Shown here: positions 1-7,721 of the stretch, piece after piece
Numbering within the stretch: position 1 is the first letter of the stretch
Layout of the letters: each line of letters starts with the position of its first letter
Assembly (NCBI GenBank): GCA_022837485.1
Contig: JALHHH010000028.1
Coordinates: 21,211-70,809, forward strand
Direction of reading: 5' to 3'
DNA: 49,599 nucleotides
Source of the DNA: Bacteroidales bacterium
Lineage (GTDB): Bacteria > Bacteroidota > Bacteroidia > Bacteroidales > Lentimicrobiaceae
Program-made: the position numbers and the translations under genes
Notes under the pieces: generated by a model
Databases searched by the model: none
What the model was told of the DNA's origin: nothing
Seen by the model: the letters and a program-made list of their open reading frames with translations, nothing else

Positions 1-2339
1 ATTACCTCCCTGAAGCCGCCGCGGCTGAGTTCTTCCAGATCTGAGGTGCAAGAGGGGTGGCGGAGCAGGCTTTTAGGCGTGAACACTACCAGGGGTTTGC
101 GGAAGGGTCGCTTCAGCTGGCGGCGCAGAAGATGAAAGAAATTGGCCGGAGTGGTAGCATTCACCACCTGAATATTCAGTTCGGCGCAAAGAGTCAGGAA
201 GCGTTCGATTCTTCCGCTTGAATGCTCGGGACCCTGGCCTTCGTAGCCATGGGGAAGAAACAGCACCAGGTCGCTCATCACCCTCCATTTATCTTCCGCG
301 CTTGTCAGATACTGATCGATGATGATTTGGGCACCATTGAAGAAATCGCCGAACTGAGCTTCCCAGATGGTAAGGGTATTTGGAGAGGAAAGGGAGTATC
401 CGTATTCGAATCCGAGCACTCCGTATTCCGAAAGGGGTGAATTATACACATCGAAACGGGCCTGTGAGGGGCTGATGTTGTTGAGCGGGGTATATTTTTC
501 CTCGCTGTCTTCGAGGGTAAGTACGGCATGCCGGTGCGAGAACGTGCCGCGTTGCGAATCCTGTCCGCTTAATCTTACGGGGATGCCTTCTTCGAGTAAT
601 GTGGCATACGCCAGCAGTTCGCCCATTGCCCAGTCGATTCCCGCTCCCGGTTTCAGCATCTCCTGCCGTTCCTGCATAAGCCTGATCAGCTTACGGTTAA
701 ATGCTTTCCCTTCGGGGAGGGTTGTAATTTTTGTGCCGATATCTTTCAGGACATCCATACTCACTGACGTATCGGTAAATTTCTCAAAATCTTCGGGGAC
801 AGCTATCCGGATATTGCCCCAGGTAGGGCCGAGGAAGGGAGTGACTTTGGAAGTTTCTGCCTTATTGGATTCGGCAAGATGTTCTTCGAGCATATCGTAC
901 ACTTCCTTTTCGATGGCTTTAGCTTCGGCATCGTTGATAACTCCTTCGTTTATAAGTTTCTCAACGTAGATTTGTCTTACGTCGGGGTGCTTTTCGATGG
1001 CTTTATAGAGGACAGGCTGAGTAAACCGGGGTTCGTCGCCTTCGTTGTGGCCATAGCGCCGGTATCCAAGAAGATCGATAAACACGTCCTTATCAAACTT
1101 CTCTCTAAATTCCATTGCAAGTTCGATGGTATAAACCACGGCTTCCGCATCGTCGGCATTAACGTGGAAGATGGGTGACTGCACGATTTTGGCCACATCG
1201 GTAGAGTAGGTACTGGAGCGTCCTTCCAGGTAGTTGGTTGTGAATCCAACCTGGTTATTTACGACCAGGTGAACGGTACCTCCGGTGCGGTAGCCGGGCA
1301 GTTCCGACATCTGGATCATTTCGTAAACAATACCTTGTCCGGATATTGAAGCATCGCCGTGAATGATAACTGGCACCACTTTGTCGGTATCGCCTTTGTA
1401 AAGCTGGTCGATGCGGGCTCTGGCTATACCGGAGACCACGGGTCCAACCGTTTCGAGGTGAGAGGGGTTGGGAGCGAGGGTAAGGTCGACCATTTTGCCT
1501 GCGTGGGTCGGGCGTTGTAAGGTAGCTCCCAGGTGGTATTTAACATCACCGAGCACCAGTTCATCGTCGAAGGCTTTATTGGCAAACTCGTTAAAAATAT
1601 CTTTATAGGGTTTTCCCATAATGCTGGCGAGAACGTTGAGCCGGCCGCGGTGTGGCATACCGATGAGGAACTCGCTGGCTCCGAGAGCTGCACCGCGTTC
1701 GATGATGGCATCGAGGGCCGGTATCAGTGATTCGCCGCCTTCGAGAGAGAAACGTTTCTGGCCGGGGAAGCGTTTGTGCAGGAATTTTTCAAAAAATACC
1801 GATTCGCTGAGTTTCCGGAGGATGGTAGTTTTTACAGCCTTGCCGAATCTGGGCTCATTGCGGGCGGCCTCCATACGCTGAAGGAGCCAGCGGTATACTT
1901 CTTCGTTTCGGATATAGGCAAATTCAACGCCTATTGAGCTGCAATAGGTCTGTTCGAGGTGAGCAATGATTTTGGAAAGGGGTGCGGGTCCGATACCGAT
2001 TTCGTTGCCAGCCTGAAATTCACGGTCGAGGTCTTCGCGCTGAAGTCCGAAATTCTCCAGTTCGAGGGTTGGGGAATACTTTCTCCGCGACCGGACGGGG
2101 TTAGTACTTGTAAAAAGGTGGCCACGCTGACGGTAGGCATTGATAAGGTTAATAACCTTGAATTCACCGGGGACGGAAAGCTTGTCGGATCCTGAAACAA
2201 AGTTTCGCCTGGCAAATTCAAATCCCTCAAAAAAGCGTCTCCATCCCGGCTCAACCGACCCGGGATCCTGAAGGTATTGATGATAGAGCTGTTCAACAAC
2301 TTCTCCTTCAGCATTCGACAGGTAGGAAAATTTATCCAT
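1..2339 (-). CDS. sucA: 2-oxoglutarate dehydrogenase E1 component (partial, 3' end outside window)
   Basis: Thiamine-diphosphate enzyme that decarboxylates 2-oxoglutarate and passes the succinyl group to the E2 lipoyl domain in the TCA cycle. Translation from the ATG at 2337-2339 gives about 779 residues. It starts with the short E1o N-terminal segment (MDKFSYLSNAEGE, then YHQYLQDPGSVEPGWRRFF) that docks E2. Then come the E1 core motifs GMPHRGRLNVL, HGDASISGQGIVYEM and GYRRYGHNEGDEPRFTQP, and the C-terminal transketolase-like part with GQDSQRGTFSHRHAV and LFLPHGYEGQGPEHSSGR. Full-length E1o is usually about 900 residues, so the C-terminal 120 or so lie left of the window; sucB would be expected beyond. 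A TACATTTG promoter element and a leader hairpin precede the gene. The next gene on the same strand, a ferredoxin, is separated by a terminator, so sucA has its own transcription start. Confidence 0.95.
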   Translation of the reverse strand, partial: MDKFSYLSNAEGEVVEQLYHQYLQDPGSVEPGWRRFFEGFEFARRNFVSGSDKLSVPGEFKVINLINAYRQRGHLFTSTNPVRSRRKYSPTLELENFGLQREDLDREFQAGNEIGIGPAPLSKIIAHLEQTYCSSIGVEFAYIRNEEVYRWLLQRMEAARNEPRFGKAVKTTILRKLSESVFFEKFLHKRFPGQKRFSLEGGESLIPALDAIIERGAALGASEFLIGMPHRGRLNVLASIMGKPYKDIFNEFANKAFDDELVLGDVKYHLGATLQRPTHAGKMVDLTLAPNPSHLETVGPVVSGIARARIDQLYKGDTDKVVPVIIHGDASISGQGIVYEMIQMSELPGYRTGGTVHLVVNNQVGFTTNYLEGRSSTYSTDVAKIVQSPIFHVNADDAEAVVYTIELAMEFREKFDKDVFIDLLGYRRYGHNEGDEPRFTQPVLYKAIEKHPDVRQIYVEKLINEGVINDAEAKAIEKEVYDMLEEHLAESNKAETSKVTPFLGPTWGNIRIAVPEDFEKFTDTSVSMDVLKDIGTKITTLPEGKAFNRKLIRLMQERQEMLKPGAGIDWAMGELLAYATLLEEGIPVRLSGQDSQRGTFSHRHAVLTLEDSEEKYTPLNNISPSQARFDVYNSPLSEYGVLGFEYGYSLSSPNTLTIWEAQFGDFFNGAQIIIDQYLTSAEDKWRVMSDLVLFLPHGYEGQGPEHSSGRIERFLTLCAELNIQVVNATTPANFFHLLRRQLKRPFRKPLVVFTPKSLLRHPSCTSDLEELSRGGFREV

Positions 2340-2363
2340 CTCGATTCAGATATAGTAAGTAGC

Positions 2364-2408
2364 AATGCATCTTCCGGCAATACGGAAGACGGCATTAGAA
2401 CAAATGTA
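2364..2408 (-). promoter_or_regulatory. sucA promoter -7 element and leader hairpin
   Basis: On the minus strand TACATTTG (2401-2408) matches the Bacteroidota -7 consensus TAnnTTTG and would start transcription near 2394. No well-spaced -33 TTTG is seen. Just downstream is an inverted repeat, TCTTCCG at 2370-2376 pairing with CGGAAGA at 2383-2389 around a 6-nt loop, flanked by AATGC/GCATT (2364-2368/2392-2396). It would fold at the very 5' end of the sucA mRNA, and no U-run follows, so it is not a terminator. An RNA-stability or regulatory role is inference. Confidence 0.5.
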
Positions 2409-2436
2409 TGAAAATAAAGTTTTGGGTTAGCGAACA

Positions 2437-2464
2437 ATAAAAAAGCCCGCCGTCAGGGCAGGCT
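2437..2464 (-). terminator. Rho-independent terminator after the ferredoxin gene
   Basis: On the minus strand an 8-bp stem (2457-2464 with 2444-2451, one G-T pair) with a 5-nt loop is followed by a run of six T (2443-2438). It lies 23 nt past the ferredoxin stop codon and separates that gene from sucA. Confidence 0.85.
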
Positions 2465-2487
2465 CTGAAAAAATCTAAAACTGCTGC

Positions 2488-2655
2488 TTATGCAGGATGA
2501 ATTGCTTCTACAGGGCATACATCGGCGCAGGATCCGCAATCGGTGCAAACATCGGGATCGATCTTGTAGATATCTCCTTCAGAGATAGCATCAACGGGAC
2601 ATTCATCAATGCAGGTGCCGCAAGCAGTGCAGTCATCTGAAATTACGTAAGCCAT
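2488..2655 (-). CDS. Small 2[4Fe-4S] ferredoxin
   Basis: A 55-residue soluble electron carrier. Two cluster motifs are complete: C9-C12-C15 with C19 followed by P, and C37-C40-C43 with C47 followed by P, in the order CTACGTCIDECP and CTDCGSCADVCP. This is the classic clostridial-type bacterial ferredoxin of 55-60 residues; such proteins carry low-potential electrons. The ATG at 2653-2655 gives the usual MAYVISDDC start. The gene is divergent from korA with 275 nt between, has its own TATATTTG promoter element and its own terminator, and is therefore probably monocistronic. Its position next to korAB suggests that it accepts electrons from 2-oxoacid oxidation; that pairing is inference from context. 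Confidence 0.95.
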   Translation of the reverse strand: MAYVISDDCTACGTCIDECPVDAISEGDIYKIDPDVCTDCGSCADVCPVEAIHPA

Positions 2656-2699
2656 GGCTCTATTATTTAGTTAGTGATTTGGGTTTAACCTTAACGGTG

Positions 2700-2707
2700 C
2701 AAATATA
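2700..2707 (-). promoter_or_regulatory. Ferredoxin promoter -7 element
   Basis: TATATTTG on the minus strand matches TAnnTTTG exactly and lies about 45 nt upstream of the ferredoxin ATG. A T-rich stretch with TTTTTG lies upstream, but its spacing (about 15 nt) is shorter than usual. Confidence 0.6.
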
Positions 2708-2872
2708 GCTTTAAAAAACAATCAAAAATTATCGGGTGTTCCAATTTGTAAGCTTTCTAAATAGCAACCCCTCTAAGAGCATTTCTATGTTATTGTATAT
2801 CTGCAAATTGCAACGTTTCATATAGATACAGTATGCATAGCCGTAAAATAATAATTTTATTGCCGGCATTCA

Positions 2873-2901
2873 TTGCAAGATAGTAATAAAGCATAACTTT
2901 G
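2873..2901 (+). promoter_or_regulatory. korAB promoter
   Basis: TTG at 2873-2875 and TAACTTTG at 2894-2901, separated by 18 nt, match the Bacteroidota -33/-7 arrangement. The predicted start is near 2908, giving a leader of only about 23 nt before the korA ATG at 2931. Confidence 0.7.
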
Positions 2902-2930
2902 CTGCGCTAGTAAACAACCTATCAGTAATC

Positions 2931-4781
2931 ATGGTAAAAACAAAGAGTAAAGTCATCCAGAGGGATGCTGTAGTGGTAAAGTTTGTAGGGGATTCCGGAG
3001 ACGGAATGCAGCTCACCGGTACATTGTTTTCCGACACTGCAGCGCTGGCAGGTCTTGATCTTGCCACATTTCCGGACTATCCGGCTGAGATCAGGGCACC
3101 GCACAACACCATTGCCGGTGTATCGGGTTTTCAGGTGCATGTAGGATCCAGAAAGATAGAAACTACCGGAGACCAGTGCGATGTACTGGTAGCTATGAAT
3201 CCCGCTTCACTGAAGTCGAATCTGAAATGGGCCAAAACGGGAGCAACCCTCATTGTTGACGAGAACGCATTTGACGATGCAGCCCTTAAGAAATCCGGGT
3301 ACACCGAAAACCCGCTCGACAATGAATCGCTATCGGGATATAATCTGGTTAAAGCTCCCATTACGCAGCTTACGCGCGAAGCTGTTAAGCCGCTTGGCAT
3401 CGACAATAAATCGGCTGACCGCAGCAAGAACATGTTTGCTCTTGGAATGATGTACCATTTGTTTGACTGGGACTTCAAGAATACGTTTGATTTCTTTGAA
3501 AAGAAGTTTAAAAACAAGCCTGAAGTTATTGCCGCCAATAAAGCTGTATTACAGGCCGGATTAAACTATGCCGAAACGATGGAAGCCCTTTCATCCGTTT
3601 TTCAGGTATCGAAGGCTAAAATAGCTCCCGGTCGTTACCGTAACATCACGGGCAACATTGCAACCGCATGGGGGCTGCTGGCTGCATCCGAGAGATCGGG
3701 AAGGCCGCTTTTTCTTGGCTCCTACCCTATTACACCTGCCACAGAAATTCTGATTGAACTGGCCAAACACAAATCGCTTGGAGCAAAGGTTTTCCAGGCT
3801 GAAGATGAAATTGCCGGTATTACATCTGCCATTGGTGCAAGTTATACAGGATCCATGGCCGTTACCACTACCTCCGGACCTGGTCTTTCGCTCAAGAGTG
3901 AAGCCATAGGACTTGCTGTTATGACGGAACTTCCGCTGGTTATAGTAAATGTACAGCGTGGCGGCCCCAGTACGGGACTTCCCACCAAATCGGAGCAAAG
4001 CGACCTTTACCAGGCTCTTTTCGGAAGAAACGGAGAAGCTCCTGTTATTGTTATTGCAGCCTCAACCTCGGCTAATTGCTTCTATTATGCCTATATGTCG
4101 GCTAAACTGGCTATGGAGCATATGACTCCGGTAATCCTGCTTACCGACGGATATCTCGGAAACGGTTCACAGCTTTTCCGCATCCCGAAGGTAGCCGACC
4201 TGCCGGCTATTACGCCCCCGATTGCCAAGGCAAACGATCCCGAATACAAACCTTACCGCCGCGACCCGGTTACGTTAGCCAGACAATGGGCACTTCCCGG
4301 AACCGAGGGACTTCGTCACCGTGTAGGCGGACTTGAGAAGGAGGATGTATTTGGCAACGTATCAACCGACCCCCTGAACCACCAGAAGATGGTTGACCTG
4401 AGGGAAGCAAAGGTGCAGAAGGTTGCCGACTTTATCCCCGAGCAGGAAATTACCGGCGAAAAACAGGGCGACCTGCTGGTAGTGAGCTGGGGCGGAACGT
4501 TAGGCCCTGTGCTTGAAGCCGTTGAACAAATGCAGGCTGAAGGAAAAAGCGTCAGTCATGCCCACTTTAATTACATACTGCCGCTGCCGAAAAATACCGC
4601 TAAAATTTTTGACAGCTACAAGAAAATCCTCGTTTGCGAGCTCAACAGCGGGCAGTTTGTCAACTACCTGCGTATGACCCATCCTGCACATCAATACCTG
4701 CAATACAATAAGGTGCAGGGACTGCCTTTTACGGTATCGGAACTCACAAAGGTCATTAATCAAACACTGGAGGAGAAATAA
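2931..4781 (+). CDS. korA: 2-oxoglutarate (2-oxoacid):ferredoxin oxidoreductase, fused gamma-alpha subunit
   Basis: Large subunit (616 residues) of the CoA-dependent 2-oxoacid:ferredoxin oxidoreductase, which oxidises 2-oxoglutarate to succinyl-CoA and reduces ferredoxin, or runs in reverse. Residues 1 to about 200 are the gamma domain (VKFVGDSGDGMQLTG near the start, FPDYPAEIRAP). The rest is the alpha pyrimidine-binding domain with YPITPATEI at 265-273, the ESEK-like region FQAEDEIAGITSAIGASY, and TSGPGLSLKSEAIGLA. The gamma-alpha fusion of about 610-620 residues is the usual Bacteroidota form. korB starts 2 nt after the stop, so the two are cotranscribed and probably translationally coupled. 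Substrate is assigned from family resemblance; other 2-oxoacids cannot be excluded. Confidence 0.93.
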   Translation: MVKTKSKVIQRDAVVVKFVGDSGDGMQLTGTLFSDTAALAGLDLATFPDYPAEIRAPHNTIAGVSGFQVHVGSRKIETTGDQCDVLVAMNPASLKSNLKWAKTGATLIVDENAFDDAALKKSGYTENPLDNESLSGYNLVKAPITQLTREAVKPLGIDNKSADRSKNMFALGMMYHLFDWDFKNTFDFFEKKFKNKPEVIAANKAVLQAGLNYAETMEALSSVFQVSKAKIAPGRYRNITGNIATAWGLLAASERSGRPLFLGSYPITPATEILIELAKHKSLGAKVFQAEDEIAGITSAIGASYTGSMAVTTTSGPGLSLKSEAIGLAVMTELPLVIVNVQRGGPSTGLPTKSEQSDLYQALFGRNGEAPVIVIAASTSANCFYYAYMSAKLAMEHMTPVILLTDGYLGNGSQLFRIPKVADLPAITPPIAKANDPEYKPYRRDPVTLARQWALPGTEGLRHRVGGLEKEDVFGNVSTDPLNHQKMVDLREAKVQKVADFIPEQEITGEKQGDLLVVSWGGTLGPVLEAVEQMQAEGKSVSHAHFNYILPLPKNTAKIFDSYKKILVCELNSGQFVNYLRMTHPAHQYLQYNKVQGLPFTVSELTKVINQTLEEK

Positions 4782-4783
4782 TC

Positions 4784-5827
4784 ATGAATAATCAGCCGAA
4801 TTTAACAATCGAACGTTCTTCAGTAGAACTGACCAAAGAAGATTTTGTCAGCGACCAGATGGTGAAATGGTGCCCCGGTTGCGGTGCCCATGCCATCCTT
4901 TCATCGGTTGCCAACGTATTCCCAAAAATCGGGTACCGCAAGGAAAACTTCATGTTTGTATCGGGCATTGGCTGCTCCTCGCGTTTCCCTTATTATGTTA
5001 ACACATACGGAATTCACGGTATTCATGGAAGGGCTGCTGCCATTGCTTCCGGAGTAAAAATTGCAAATCCTCACCTTAGTGTATGGATGGCAACCGGCGA
5101 CGGCGACTCCATGGCAATTGGCGGGAATCACTTCATTCATATTATCCGCAGGAATATAGATGTAAACATCATGCTGTTCAACAACCAGATCTACGGTCTG
5201 ACCAAGGGACAGTATTCACCAACAACGCCCATGGGCAGTGTTACCAAAACTTCGCCTCAGGGAACAATAGAGCATCCCTTTAATCCGGGCGAACTGGTAC
5301 TGGGAGCACAGGGGACATTTTTTGCCAGAGTAATTGACGCTGTTCCCAGACTGATGACGGAGGTGATGTTTGAAGCAGCGAAACACGATGGAACATCGGT
5401 TGTTGAGATTCTTCAGAACTGTATAATCTTCGCTGACAAAACCCACGATACGGTAACCAACAAGGAGCATCGCGACGACCGCACCATTGTGCTTCGCAAC
5501 GGCGAACCGATGATTTTCGGCAAAGACAAAAACAAGGGAATCCGTTTGAATGGCACCAAGCTGGAAGTGGTTACCATCGGAGAAAACGGCATTACAGAAG
5601 ACGAAATTCTGGTGCATGATGCATATCAGCAGGATCCCGGAATCCACCTGATGCTCGCGAAAATGGCCTATCCTCATTTCCCCGTGGCGCTTGGAGTAAT
5701 CCGTTCGGCCATGTATCCGACCTACGACGACCTTGTGGAAGAACAAATCAGCTACGCCAAAGCCAACGGCAAAATCAAGTGTGTGGATGATCTGCTCAAC
5801 AGCGGCGATACCTGGGAAATCAGTTAA
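4784..5827 (+). CDS. korB: 2-oxoglutarate (2-oxoacid):ferredoxin oxidoreductase, beta subunit
   Basis: TPP-binding partner of KorA (347 residues). Visible features: WCPGCGAHAIL with C30 and C33, GIGCSSRFPYY with C64, and C213 in EILQNCIIF, the four cysteines expected to hold the single [4Fe-4S] cluster. GDGDSMAIGGNH at 105-116 followed by FNNQIYGLTKGQ from 132 forms the Mg-TPP site. IHGIHGRA is also typical of this family. The reading frame follows korA by 2 nt and ends before a strong stem-loop terminator, so the operon is korA-korB only. No separate ferredoxin-domain (delta) subunit is present, which fits the divergent free ferredoxin acting as acceptor (inference). Confidence 0.93.
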   Translation: MNNQPNLTIERSSVELTKEDFVSDQMVKWCPGCGAHAILSSVANVFPKIGYRKENFMFVSGIGCSSRFPYYVNTYGIHGIHGRAAAIASGVKIANPHLSVWMATGDGDSMAIGGNHFIHIIRRNIDVNIMLFNNQIYGLTKGQYSPTTPMGSVTKTSPQGTIEHPFNPGELVLGAQGTFFARVIDAVPRLMTEVMFEAAKHDGTSVVEILQNCIIFADKTHDTVTNKEHRDDRTIVLRNGEPMIFGKDKNKGIRLNGTKLEVVTIGENGITEDEILVHDAYQQDPGIHLMLAKMAYPHFPVALGVIRSAMYPTYDDLVEEQISYAKANGKIKCVDDLLNSGDTWEIS

Positions 5828-5845
5828 GTTGTATCTTCTTTAACT

Positions 5846-5879
5846 AAAACGGTCTGTACCATACGATACAGGCCGTTTT
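5846..5879. terminator. Bidirectional terminator between korB and the DUF4199 gene
   Basis: A 10-bp stem (ACGGTCTGTA at 5849-5858 with TACAGGCCGT at 5867-5876, one G-T pair) is flanked by AAA on the left and TTTT on the right, so it can end both the plus-strand korAB transcript and the convergent minus-strand gene. Confidence 0.8.
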
Positions 5880-5891
5880 CATTCAGGACTG

Positions 5892-6380
5892 CTACCGGGC
5901 TCTTCTGCGTGTAAATAAAGCAACAATCAGGGAAGTAAGAACCCCCATTATTGCTGCTCCGGCCAGGGACTGCAGAACATAGCTTTTCAAAGAAAAATAA
6001 CCGGCCGATTCTGCTGCACTCATTGTGCCGGAACTTACGGCATAATCAGCCATATTCTGAAGATATTCGGGTGAGATGAGCTGAAGCGAAATCAATTGTA
6101 CCAGAGGACTGAACAAAACGACAAAGGCGGTAATAATGATACCGCTGACAAGTCCCTGACGATAGGACATGATGCCGTTGTAACTGAACTTACGCTTGTA
6201 AAGAAGGGCAAACACGTATACAGCCACTGCAGGAATGGCAAACAGGTTAGTAAAAACCGCATGTTTATGAATATTGGTATCGTGCAGTCCGGCAAGGCGT
6301 TCCAGTATCATCCAAAGAAGCGACACAGCCGCAAAAATCAGCGCCCAGCTGAGTTCAACCGATTGTTTTTTCATATGCAT
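5892..6380 (-). CDS. DUF4199 family membrane protein
   Basis: A 162-residue hydrophobic protein resembling the DUF4199 family common in Bacteroidota; function unknown. Four membrane segments can be read, at roughly residues 8-28, 43-62, 76-100 and 133-155. The pattern YRQGLVSGIIITAFV followed by LFSPLVQLISLQLISPEYL in the middle is the recognisable part of the family. The C terminus is basic (FTRRRAR), probably cytoplasmic. Two adjacent starts are possible, ATG at 6380 or ATG at 6374 (MKKQSVEL); the second looks more natural. The gene stands alone between convergent korB and the acetyltransferase gene. Confidence 0.7.
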   Translation of the reverse strand: MHMKKQSVELSWALIFAAVSLLWMILERLAGLHDTNIHKHAVFTNLFAIPAVAVYVFALLYKRKFSYNGIMSYRQGLVSGIIITAFVVLFSPLVQLISLQLISPEYLQNMADYAVSSGTMSAAESAGYFSLKSYVLQSLAGAAIMGVLTSLIVALFTRRRAR

Positions 6381-6477
6381 GCGTTTAAGGTTGGTTTTTA
6401 GGAATCAGACTATTTTCCGGCGAGTAATTTCCTATAGGTATCCCGACCGGATACAAATTACGTTTCACCGGAACGCA

Positions 6478-6774
6478 TCATCGGTTTGCCGGTTTATGCA
6501 GCAGGTTACCGTATTCGGGATAGCGCTCAAACATCTTCACAGCAAAGGGGCAAACGGGAACGACTGACAGCTTCTGCTGCTCAGCCATTGCCATAATACT
6601 GCGAAACAGTTGGAGTCCGGCTCCATGTCCCCTTAAGCTGTCTGAGACACGTGTATGTTCGATGGCAATCACGTTACCTTCTTTCCTTACCCAGGTCATT
6701 TCGGCCATGGTGATACCATTCTCCTGAATAAGAGCAGCGCCGCCGCCGGCATTTTCGGTGGTTGTTACGTTCAT
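6478..6774 (-). CDS. Small GNAT-type N-acetyltransferase (COG2388-like)
   Basis: A short acetyltransferase-fold protein of the YjdJ/COG2388 type (family usually 90-105 residues). Seen: AEMTWVRKEGNVIAIEHTRVSDSLRGHGAG, where RGHGAG is the acetyl-CoA pyrophosphate loop, and VVPVCPFAVKMFERYPEY, the family's C-terminal signature. The substrate is unknown. I prefer the ATG at 6772-6774 (MNVTTTENAGG, 98 residues) over an in-frame TTG at 6792, because the ATG removes only six residues that lie outside the conserved fold. It follows the secreted thioredoxin-like gene on the same strand, 82 nt downstream. Confidence 0.8.
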   Translation of the reverse strand: MNVTTTENAGGGAALIQENGITMAEMTWVRKEGNVIAIEHTRVSDSLRGHGAGLQLFRSIMAMAEQQKLSVVPVCPFAVKMFERYPEYGNLLHKPANR

Positions 6775-6856
6775 TTCAACATCTTTAAACAATAAACCAC
6801 CGGATGCTGAATTTAGTTCATCCGATTTGAGTTACCGGCAGGGAACAGGGGATAGA

Positions 6857-7630
6857 TTATTGGGCAACAAACCGGACAGGTTTCAATTCGTGGTCGGCAA
6901 GCCCGGGAACGGCGACGTAAATCCCTGGTTTCAGGTTAAGATAAAGCTTGTTATCAATCAGTGTTCCCCTGAATGTGAGACTTCCGCCTACCGAATAAAT
7001 TCTCATCGGGACAGGTTTGTTAAAAAATTCCGGAACTGTGAGAATTACCTGACCTCCCGGACCAGTCATAACTGTAAGTTCAGACGTTTCTCTGTGATTC
7101 AGCGAGGTTGTATTCACCGTACACTGAAGTGGAACACCTCCGGCGGCGAGGATTTCGGCATTGAGTATATCATTTGACGGGGGCCAGATGTGGTTATTAA
7201 GAATGGTTCGGTCGGGGGCAATAAGAATAACGGTTGGATAGGATTGAACCTGGTACATATCCACCACGGCATTGCCGCCGCCCTGTTGTCCGCTGACGGC
7301 CGGATAGTTAGCTCCCCAAAGTGAATCGAAAAGCCGGACCTCATCGTTGTTGCTTCCCCAGTTTATTCCAAGGACGATCACATTACCGTAATTACACCCA
7401 AAATACTCGTACGATGCACTGACATGCGAAGCATACGTCTGGCAGGGTCCGCAGTTGGTGGTAAAAAAATCGATGACCACAAGATTTCCGGCATCCAGGT
7501 AATCGTAGAGGTTATGCTGGTTGCTGTTAACGTCTTTTACCAGAAAGTCGGGAGCAACGGGAAGTGGAACCTGGGCGCTGGCACCCTGCGAAAGAAAGGT
7601 AATTAATAGTGCGATTGCGGTTGATCTCAT
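6857..7630 (-). CDS. Secreted thioredoxin-like protein with T9SS type A C-terminal sorting domain
   Basis: A 257-residue exported protein. Residues 1-19 are a signal peptide (MRSTAIALLITFLSQGASA). Residues about 25-165 are a TlpA/thioredoxin-like domain: VVIDFFTTNCGPCQTY with the redox pair C60-G-P-C63, and YQVQSYPTVILIAPDRTI carrying the cis-proline. The last 65 residues resemble the T9SS type A tail, with MRIYSVGGSLTFRG, LYLNLKPGIYVAV and a terminal strand, so the protein is probably delivered to the cell surface or medium. Its likely role is thiol-disulfide or peroxide chemistry outside the cell; the substrate is unknown. It lies 91 nt downstream of deoC behind a hairpin that lacks a U-tract. 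Confidence 0.8.
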   Translation of the reverse strand: MRSTAIALLITFLSQGASAQVPLPVAPDFLVKDVNSNQHNLYDYLDAGNLVVIDFFTTNCGPCQTYASHVSASYEYFGCNYGNVIVLGINWGSNNDEVRLFDSLWGANYPAVSGQQGGGNAVVDMYQVQSYPTVILIAPDRTILNNHIWPPSNDILNAEILAAGGVPLQCTVNTTSLNHRETSELTVMTGPGGQVILTVPEFFNKPVPMRIYSVGGSLTFRGTLIDNKLYLNLKPGIYVAVPGLADHELKPVRFVAQ

Positions 7631-7656
7631 TATCGGATCCGTTGAACATACAATTT

Positions 7657-7678
7657 GAGGCGGTAAAAGTACCGCCTC
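7657..7678 (-). other. Perfect 9-bp hairpin between deoC and the thioredoxin-like gene
   Basis: GAGGCGGTA (7657-7665) and TACCGCCTC (7670-7678) are exact inverted repeats around a 4-nt loop. No T-run follows on either strand, so it is not a standard terminator. It lies 27 nt upstream of the thioredoxin-like start and could be a processing or attenuation element, or an operator. Confidence 0.5.
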
Positions 7679-7721
7679 CGGTTAATAAATGCAAGTTTTT
7701 AAATATGTTACTGCAAAAACC

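Noticed and set aside
367..969. 200-codon plus-strand frame within sucA
   Set aside because: Serine-rich antisense shadow; the minus strand codes for a continuous E1 sequence here.
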